In this document: positions 62,201-64,000 of the stretch, in pieces
Layout of the letters: every line of letters starts with the position of its first letter
Position numbering within the stretch: the first letter of the stretch is position 1
DNA from: Pieris napi
Lineage: Eukaryota; Arthropoda; Insecta; Lepidoptera; Pieridae
DNA length: 64,000 nucleotides
Assembly: GCF_905475465.1 (NCBI RefSeq)
Contig: NC_062245.1
Coordinates: forward strand, 2,976,001 to 3,040,000
Reading direction: 5' to 3'
Position numbers and translations under genes: made by a program
Notes under the pieces: model-generated
Database searches by the model: none
Told to the model about the DNA's origin: nothing
Seen by the model: the letters and a program-made list of their open reading frames with translations, nothing else

Positions 62201-63468
62201 CTTCAAAATTATCGGGCATTTCCCTCAAGGTTCCCTGCAAACAAATATGACGACTATATTAATTGTTTGCAACGAACCTATCGGGAAATACCCGATAATT
62301 TTGAAGCTCTTGTGGTATTATAAGTGAATATTTTTATGTAGTTTCTAGAATTAACAACTGTTATTTCTTTACAAAGTTTAATATTGCCGATATCGCTTAA
62401 AACAAGATTAGAGAATAACGTTTCACGACAGAAAACTGCGTATTTTAAAATATTTTTTAATCAATTTAGTACGAAATATAAAACCTATGTTATTTGTTCT
62501 TTTCAGGCAACAGGGACCTGGCGGTGGATCAGCTGATAATCGTTTCGTGTTTAAAAGACGTCTATTCCGAGGTGGGCGTGAACTTCCACATGACCCGGTA
62601 GAAGTGGCTTTGCTGTATGCCCAAGCTGTACATAGTGTTGTCAAGGTATACAATATTATTTTTAAGGAAAAAAAAAGTTTCGCAAAAAGGTGGTTTCCAA
62701 AACTTTATTTTGTGGAGCCTACTCTAAATGTCTATTACTCATAGATAGAACATGTAACTGCTATGTATAAGATATGTTAGAGTTAGTATACAAAAAATGT
62801 GAGCCGTCACGGGACGCCTGGCAGAAGTGAAACATCGACATTATTTTGTAAAAGTAATATGCAGAAAAGAACAGATTGTGATAGGAACTAAATATGTCAT
62901 AATGATAAAATAAAATATTACGTTTTTTTTTTCGAGATAACGATGACTATTTATTGAATAAAAATTTATTTTCATTAAATACAAAAATTCACGAATTTAT
63001 TTCAAATCGTGACTACTTAATTCGTTTAATCAGTGACTTCTATGGTATGTGTAATACCCAAAAAAATTAAGACAATATAAAGATTCGATAATAAAAATAT
63101 TTAAATATGTTTTACTTCTTTATCAATGAATATGTTTGTTAGAATGGAAAATTTACAAGTGCAGTAATGGCGTTTTTTTTCTTAAATATATGTCCTTAAG
63201 ACGGAGTGCGCGAGTGCGTTACCGGCCTTTGTTTTAGGGTAAAGACCGGCTGTTACTTTAACCATTAAATAAACGTATTACAATATTTCAGATGGACGAA
63301 TTCCCCGTATCAGAAAAAGTGGCTTTACAATTAGCGGGCTTACAAGCACAAGTGTCGTTAGGCGAACCTGCCGCTAGTCCACCTCCACCTCACACCCGGG
63401 CCTATTACTCGCATCCCGAACAATTCCTTCCACCGCGAATAGCTAAGACCAGGCCGGCACATCAGTGG
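38124..63468 (+). CDS. Unconventional MyTH4-FERM myosin heavy chain, probably class XV (Myo10A/sisyphus-like); 3' part beyond window
   Basis: This is an actin-based motor with a cargo-binding tail, of the type that works in filopodia, stereocilia or microvilli and along actin bundles. Exons I place by GT/AG and phase: 38124-38248, 38710-38772, 39812-39901, 40547-40706, 41249-41439, 42038-42256, 43342-43506, 44150-44392, 45152-45277, 45451-45711, 46030-46163, 46547-46753, 51943-52084, 52887-53119, 53724-53955, 56036-56243, 56439-56594, 57421-57583, 58116-58260, 58901-59048, 59757-59911, 60179-60307, 60638-60916, 61471-61706, 62507-62645, 63292-63468. They sum to 1507 codons with every phase consistent. 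Motor is about residues 15-690, IQ motifs 700-766, coiled coil 766-815, proline-rich linker 865-1085, MyTH4 about 1110-1320, FERM from about 1325. The ATG at 38129 has A at -3 and G at +4. Class is inferred: there is no N-terminal SH3-like barrel here and the MyTH4 follows the IQ/linker. Classes VII and XXII are the alternatives. Confidence 0.88.
40200..40437. repeat. GC-rich inverted-repeat element (myosin intron 3)
   Basis: ACGTGACAACGTCATAAG near 40245 is inverted as TTATAAGACGTTGTCACG near 40415-40432, flanking a GC-rich stretch (GATCGCGGTGGCCGATTG). Looks like an old MITE; there is no clear target duplication. Confidence 0.4.
40547..41439 (+). CDS. Myosin exons 4-5: P-loop and switch I
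   Basis: Exon 4 (40547-40706) carries the ATP-binding P-loop GESGAGKT (residues about 103-110), followed by KLILQYL and ILEANTVLEAFG. Exon 5 (41249-41439) completes the split glycine codon and carries switch I, NDNSSRFGKF (about 152-161), then NYHVFYQL. Both motifs are unaltered, so the motor is expected to bind and hydrolyse ATP. The intervening intron is 542 bp of AT-rich sequence with no recognisable insert. Confidence 0.93.
41690..41882 (-). pseudogene. RTE-type LINE ORF2 C-terminal remnant (myosin intron 5)
   Basis: The minus strand reads GKVEGTRPRGRSPTRWTDQI followed by RQRWQSVVKRI, the C-terminal block of RTE-like reverse transcriptases. It is truncated on both sides and unrelated at sequence level to the intact LINE in intron 12. 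Confidence 0.6.
41885..41960. repeat. AT microsatellite (myosin intron 5)
   Basis: About 75 bp of TATATATTCTATATAT-type repeats directly next to the LINE remnant. Confidence 0.8.
42038..43506 (+). CDS. Myosin exons 6-7: upper 50-kDa region
   Basis: Exon 6 (42038-42256, 73 codons) ends in the conserved LAAVLWLGNIQF block of the motor. Exon 7 (43342-43506, 55 codons) covers VANLLGL and the LPE segment leading to the cardiomyopathy-loop region. Both exons are phase 0 at each end. The 1085-bp intron between them holds a dispersed repeat into which a MITE has inserted. Confidence 0.88.
42545..43200 (+). repeat. Dispersed repeat of the 'CCAGTTCTCAAATCAAGGGC' family, split by a MITE
   Basis: The sequence on both sides of the MITE (42545-42612 and 43087-43185) matches the copy at 7635-7810, including CCAGTTCTCAAATCAAGGGC, ACTGGCAATAAACTC and GCCACTCTTTTTAAT. 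The family is a common lepidopteran dispersed repeat, possibly a retroelement 3' end; I do not know its formal name. Confidence 0.6.
42613..43086. mobile_element. MITE inserted into a dispersed repeat (myosin intron 6)
   Basis: Inverted ends start TGGGCGTGTTTGGCCGAAGT, with about 50 bp of similarity to the reverse complement of the right end. The interior carries additional GGCCG/CGGCC inverted motifs. It splits the repeat found uninterrupted near 7640-7805, with apparent TA at the junctions. No ORF. Confidence 0.7.
44150..44392 (+). CDS. Myosin exon 8: switch II and relay helix
   Basis: An 81-codon exon, phase 0 at both ends. It contains switch II as LDIFGFE (about residues 377-383), then SLEQLCINYANEKLHMFFNNYVF, the relay-helix signature of myosins (given here in two pieces: SLEQLCINYANEK and LHMFFNNYVF). 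The motif usually written DALAK reads HAMAR here, a conservative departure seen in divergent classes. Confidence 0.93.
44455..45010. mobile_element. Long-TIR MITE with TA duplication (myosin intron 8)
   Basis: The left 120 bases (44455-44574) and the right 120 bases (44891-45010) are inverted copies with only a few differences, starting AGATCCCGCTATACAACG. TA flanks both ends (44453-44454, 45011-45012). The AT-rich interior has no coding capacity. It is probably a Tc1/mariner-type MITE able to form a long hairpin. Confidence 0.8.
45152..46753 (+). CDS. Myosin exons 9-12: lower 50-kDa domain, actin interface, SH1 helix region
   Basis: Exon 9 (45152-45277) continues from the relay. Exon 10 (45451-45711) contains HYAGTVTYSVHGFVDKNRD, a strong myosin-head signature. 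Exon 11 (46030-46163) holds a Ser/Thr-rich loop 2 and then FRAQLQSLVDML. Exon 12 (46547-46753) begins by completing the Trp codon before YVRCIKPNENK and runs through the SH1/SH2-helix and converter-entry region (LEQLRYLGMNEIVRIRRDGY). Exon 12 ends with a two-base partial codon at 46753 and a GTGAGT donor. Its intron contains the full-length LINE. Confidence 0.92.
46759..46770. repeat. Left target-site duplication of the RTE LINE
   Basis: TATATGTCAAGG, identical to 51269-51280. It begins five bases after the G of the exon 12 donor GT at 46754, so the LINE starts only 17 bases into the intron. Confidence 0.9.
47430..48164 (+). CDS. LINE ORF1 protein (coiled-coil, RNA-binding type)
   Basis: A 244-codon ORF from ATG to TAG. 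Residues about 1-75 are strongly heptad-like (ELTEENKKLKSEIVVLKDKV), which suggests multimerisation. They are followed by KNNLVFFGIHE, an RRM-like first strand, and YRLGKK...RPVLVNFTS, then a basic KRKLLQTELKAERAKGKT helix, the layout of L1-type ORF1 proteins (Transposase_22-like). The last residues are rich in Lys, Ser and Gln. It would coat the LINE RNA with nucleic-acid chaperone activity. The TAG stop is immediately preceded by a slippery heptamer. Confidence 0.85.
   Translation: MDKKEMEYLIESIHQKLCEKLEDQTRIITESVTKSVVSSINVKLAELTEENKKLKSEIVVLKDKVKFLEDGKRKNNLVFFGIHENQQEEPNLLTHMLKLINNSTGLSLDPKELSSAYRLGKKSENPRPVLVNFTSLWRKYEVLKNGNKLPSNMYVKEDFSKEVLEKRKLLQTELKAERAKGKTCHIIKDKLVIYENTREKSEKRKRNFSESPKQYQPQSTSKKINLLDYYEAHGSNSTPKQQKN
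48113..51160 (+). CDS. LINE ORF2 protein: AP-type endonuclease and reverse transcriptase (no ATG at its 5' end)
   Basis: The frame is open from 48113, overlapping ORF1 by 52 nt, to TAA at 51160. Counting from the GTG at 48257: APE-like endonuclease about residues 35-270 (TLNCLSL, LGLSEIRR, YAPTE, GDFNGRIG near 173, IDYIGT, NHRLV), then RT (NGKAPGPDHITNEMIK, NYRPISLM, FVDYSKAFDS near 606, RQGDPLSPKLFS near 665, FADDLMIIS near 705), then a C-terminal thumb and CCHC-less tail with RGRPTKRWADD. All catalytic motifs appear intact. The first in-frame ATG lies inside the endonuclease, so translation from an ORF2 ATG would be inactive. A -1 shift from ORF1 or reinitiation is the likely route. Confidence 0.88.
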   Translation, partial: LLRSAWLEFNAETAKKLACAPDRSNQHNSFKHNNKRQNALSTPSRLVTVGAVDHSLPAQKRDEKIHKNITSSITPSRIENKILYIATLNCLSLRTHEKLTELELALLKINWDILGLSEIRRIGESIEDHKEYIFYYKGETKGSYGVGFMVKKYLQPNIEEFKGISDRIAILNINFPGFKDKWSIIQIYAPTENHEEHTKDKFYNQLTTVLQNTSKNIIVMGDFNGRIGRRRPGEENIIGDFGFGPRSKNGERMLNLALENNLAFMNSFFKKVTAKKWTWISPDGRHKNEIDYIGTNNRKPFQDVSVLNQLNFNTNHRLVRATIKCIEPKKSRNKYNTKTKLMIVKQIPDNEVKNQIEGKYINEVNEILGTLSRNPPKTNKKQIGKETQKLMEERKQLLKLGKNKQNLKLISEVSKKISNNIKKERNKRRIEALNYHITKTGGVKKALKELVETKQWIPNIKNYVGKQQTKRKDILKTATDFYRNLYSLETDNTLQNSVNLEQDEEEVPKFLLSETEHAIKSLKNGKAPGPDHITNEMIKVSSAAPGNLRKLTELFNTILKTEYIPSQWTKNIITLLHKKGDRNIIENYRPISLMSNMYKVFSKMILRRVTKAMDEQQPMEQAGFRSGFSTVDHIHVIKQLIQKCKEYGKALYIAFVDYSKAFDSIKHDSLWRALIQQGIPKKYIRIIRNIYTSSTAYIKLETTGEEFPIARGVRQGDPLSPKLFSAILESLFRNLEWENVGININGRQLNHLRFADDLMIISDNAKTLQTMLQQLTEASKIVGLSMNKSKTKIMTNRETIMIQIGGDAIEYVDHYVYLGQIISFHDQMDLEIERRVSSAWKRFWSLKEVLKSKDFPIVAKKKVFNLCILPCVTYGCETWALSQKHLLKLRTCQRGMERSMVGVTLRHRKRAEEIRSTTKVEDIIKKIRQLKWRWTGHMTRDSRLKWTKIITEWQPRDGKRKRGRPTKRWADDIKIIGGTTWTRRANNRKEWKQLEEAYVSQDTLITKNGSYDALD
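48155..48161 (+). promoter_or_regulatory. Putative -1 ribosomal frameshift heptamer A-AAA-AAC
   Basis: In the ORF1 frame the final codons read CAA AAA AAC TAG, giving the heptamer A AAA AAC directly before the stop. Slipping back one base makes the next codon CTA (48161-48163) and enters the open ORF2 frame, which has no stop until 51158. A stimulatory downstream structure is not obvious by eye. Confidence 0.55.
51269..51280. repeat. Right target-site duplication of the RTE LINE
   Basis: TATATGTCAAGG following the (ATT)n tail. The first two bases could also belong to the tail, so the certain duplication is 10-12 bp. Confidence 0.9.
51943..53119 (+). CDS. Myosin exons 13-14: converter end, lever arm with IQ motifs
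   Basis: Exon 13 (51943-52084) completes the Thr codon split by the LINE-bearing intron and encodes WQIGHTKIFMR, the converter/lever junction. IQ-like segments follow at about residues 700-719 (ALLIQKWYKGSISRRQYL), 724-742 (AAIVLQAAWRGWYERTVFL) and 747-766 (AALTLQRHLRGAFAREVAA). Exon 14 (52887-53119) then enters a charged MKRVNQEMKLREERN segment, probably a short coiled coil or single alpha helix. About three calmodulin-type light chains would bind. A Helitron copy lies in the intron between the two exons. Confidence 0.9.
52266..52627 (+). mobile_element. Helitron, same family, in myosin intron 13
   Basis: TCTATATATATAAAATTCTC start, CGTACTCCTCCGAAACGGCT, GATAAGGGGGGTCCACCCC and a GGGGGCAGCTAG|T end. 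The 3' third differs from its relatives. Confidence 0.65.
53321..53658 (+). mobile_element. Helitron, same family, in myosin intron 14
   Basis: A|TCTTATATATAAAATTCTCG start and CGTTTGCCGGGTCAGCTAG|T end, with the family body between. Confidence 0.72.
53724..53955 (+). CDS. Myosin exon 15: end of coiled coil and acidic post-lever segment
   Basis: Seventy-seven codons after completion of a split Ser codon. The start (LAEKAEQERAELESMAENLR) is heptad-like and highly charged, followed by the NLDNLFDFLADV segment and a predicted helical tail ending in DDLNQE. Donor GTAAGG at 53956. The 2080-bp intron that follows contains a 1.6-kb TA-flanked element. Confidence 0.85.
54301..55883. mobile_element. 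TA-flanked DNA element packed with a CGAGCGCGTCAGATT motif (myosin intron 15)
   Basis: Ends are GGGGAGCCCA and TGGGCTCCCC, with related subterminal sequence, each next to TA (54299-54300 and 55884-55885). The GGGGAGC ends resemble those of the pogo-like element at 14163. Inside are about twelve copies or part copies of a motif centred on CGCGTCAGATTA, in both orientations (for example near 54475, 54603, 54668, 54740, 54799, 55505, 55647, 55697, 55740, 55839). No transposase ORF is visible, so it is non-autonomous. Confidence 0.7.
56036..58260 (+). CDS. Myosin exons 16-19: proline-rich, probably disordered linker
   Basis: Four short exons (56036-56243, 56439-56594, 57421-57583, 58116-58260) encode about 220 residues with runs of proline (seven in exon 16, six in exon 17, five in exon 18) and repeated asparagine-glycine pairs (MNGIVNG, LTNGIVPNG, MTNGD). 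The composition is typical of an intrinsically disordered segment able to bind SH3, EVH1 or profilin-type partners; that binding is inference. All splice phases agree with neighbours. Such a long proline-rich linker is not a general feature of vertebrate MYO15A or MYO7A and helps separate this protein from class VII. Confidence 0.85.
56905..57030 (+). repeat. Dispersed repeat, degenerate third copy (myosin intron 17)
   Basis: Contains the same layout: a Ctttattcatg...acttatgaattgtc start, then TTTACATTTACTACCAGTTC and AAGTCAAGGGCGTAGAG. It is truncated after this point. Confidence 0.5.
58455..58550 (+). repeat. Fragment of the 'GAGTGCGTTGCCGGCC' repeat (myosin intron 19)
   Basis: GAGCCTCCTGGCTCATCTGA, CACCGCCCATGGACAC and GAGGGCTCACGAGTGCGTCG. 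Confidence 0.55.
58901..60916 (+). CDS. Myosin exons 20-23: MyTH4 domain
   Basis: Exon 20 (58901-59048) ends with LSEFAKLYFNDHP, the entry to a MyTH4 domain. Exon 21 (59757-59911) has ELLTKEEMITYHKGNNIPTS. Exon 22 (60179-60307) has AVNIFRDLCRYMRGE across its boundary, then GLEREELRDEILVQCVRQ, the MyTH4 core signature. Exon 23 (60638-60916) has EEWAERVWLILCLC, then a Gly/Ser/Ala-rich insert (residues about 1278-1302) before HCAQWCLDNC. MyTH4 domains of this family bind microtubules or partner proteins together with the FERM domain. Confidence 0.88.
59306..59582. mobile_element. Degenerate MITE-like element (myosin intron 20)
   Basis: The left end (GCAGCGTTCAAATATTATGT) and the reverse complement of the right end (GAAGTGTTCCAAGTATTACG) align at roughly three-quarters identity. 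A related end lies near 6440-6460 (GTTCAAGTATTACGTAAG). The interior is GC-rich with G and C runs. Confidence 0.45.
61155..61405. repeat. Possible MITE (myosin intron 23)
   Basis: GTTAGAAGTTATACTTCTTT near 61163 is mirrored by AAGAAGTATAACTTCCAAAA near 61375. The same GAAGTTATACTTCTTTTGAC start occurs at about 29812. Confidence 0.4.
61471..63468 (+). CDS. Myosin exons 24-26: FERM F1 lobe and start of F2
   Basis: Exon 24 (61471-61706) encodes a ubiquitin-like F1 lobe (GTIVCRFFFLDGRTKAIDV followed by an alanine-rich helix ARLADKLGL and WAVYQQ). Exon 25 (62507-62645) contains FVFKRRLFR and the F2 entry VALLYAQAVHSVVK. Exon 26 (63292-63468) has MDEFPVSEKVALQLAGLQAQVSLGE, written here as MDEFPVSEKVALQLAG then LQAQVSLGE, a typical F2 helix pair. 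The gene continues past the window, where the rest of this FERM and probably an SH3 and second MyTH4-FERM unit would be expected if it is class XV. Confidence 0.87.
61954..62181. mobile_element. MITE in myosin intron 24, first of two adjacent
   Basis: Inverted ends ATTATTTTTCCGACCCAAAT and the matching reverse complement with ATCGGCCAATAGAATTGCAC pair over about 42 bp with a few mismatches. No coding capacity. Confidence 0.65.
62187..62320. mobile_element. Short hairpin MITE in myosin intron 24, second of two adjacent
   Basis: ATACCACACGAGCTTCAAAA at the left pairs with the right end (to GTGGTAT) over about 36 bp, and inner GTTCCCTGCAAACAA pairs with TTGTTTGCAACGAAC. Only about six bases separate it from the preceding MITE. 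Confidence 0.65.
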
Positions 63469-63679
63469 GTAAGTGTAAACACTTTTATACGGCACTATTC
63501 ATACCTCTACCTGTACTTTCAATCTAGCTTCTTTGTGTGTAAACATGGGGTTTTTTACATTATCACAACACATTATTTTATGGCCTAATAATACACTACA
63601 CAAATTAATCGCATTAACTAGATCTCCAACTTAACAAATTCTACGATTAATTTAATAATATCTACTCAGCATGAATGAC

Positions 63680-63865
63680 AGCGGTGTGAGCCTAGTGGCT
63701 CTCAACCCTGAGGTAGTAGGTTCGATCCTCGTCGATTAATAGATTCTCTATATATGCCGTACGGTAAAGGAAGAGAGAGATGAAACCGGCATCTAAATTT
63801 AAAAATTGACGACATATGCCTGACCGGAAGCTGATCACTTACTTCGTGCAAATAAACGGTTTCAA
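63680..63865 (+). mobile_element. Degenerate SINE fragment in the last intron
   Basis: GAGCCTAGTGGC and GGTTCGATCC boxes are kept. The body is shortened, ending with GAAGCTGATCACTTACTTCG. Same family as 33474. Confidence 0.6.
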
Positions 63866-64000
63866 TTATTATTTTCAACGGCAAAATATAGTATCATTCA
63901 TAAAAGTATAATCTTTATCTACACTAAAATATTTTTGAAACACAAATAATCTCGTCTGCGTATTAATAATGTCTCTGCAATTTCCCAAAATTTATGGATT

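Noticed and set aside
38129..63468. Class VII myosin (crinkled-type) identity
   Set aside because: The motor is preceded by no recognisable SH3-like barrel, only about three IQ motifs are present, and a long proline-rich linker precedes MyTH4. I prefer class XV but cannot exclude VII or XXII without alignment.

Overview
The window reads as AT-rich genomic DNA from a moth or butterfly. The evidence is its repeat load: TC...CTAG Helitrons, tRNA-derived SINEs of a type familiar from Lepidoptera, TTA- and TA-flanked MITEs, and an RTE-clade LINE. It also carries a spliced animal gene with standard GT/AG introns. There is no bacterial or plasmid character, no rRNA or free-standing tRNA gene, and no CRISPR array.

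Layout. Positions 1 to about 38,100 hold no gene I can assign. This is repeat-filled intergenic or large-intron DNA, with two small exon-like segments (904-957 and 7373-7417). The second, if spliced, would stay in frame with the first clear exon of the gene downstream. The region contains many Helitron fragments, several SINEs, a pogo-type DNA transposon with a broken transposase (14163-15452), and several MITEs with target-site duplications.

From 38,124 to beyond the right end, one plus-strand gene is spread over at least 26 exons whose reading phases all join. It encodes an unconventional MyTH4-FERM myosin, probably class XV (Myo10A/sisyphus-like). The visible 1507 codons give a motor domain (P-loop, switch I, switch II), a converter, about three IQ motifs, a short coiled coil, a proline-rich linker encoded by four exons, a MyTH4 domain, and the first part of a FERM domain. 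The C-terminal remainder lies outside the window.

The introns are heavily colonised. The most striking insertion is a complete, apparently young 4.5-kb RTE-type LINE (46771-51268) with a perfect 12-bp target-site duplication, 17 bp inside intron 12 and in the same orientation as the gene. Its ORF1 and ORF2 are intact. ORF2 lacks an upstream ATG, and the ORF1 stop is immediately preceded by a canonical A-AAA-AAC slippery heptamer that would join the two frames by a -1 shift. Intron 15 carries a 1.6-kb TA-flanked element with about a dozen copies of a CGAGCGCGTCAGATT-type motif in both orientations, and intron 8 carries a 556-bp MITE with about 120-bp near-identical inverted repeats.
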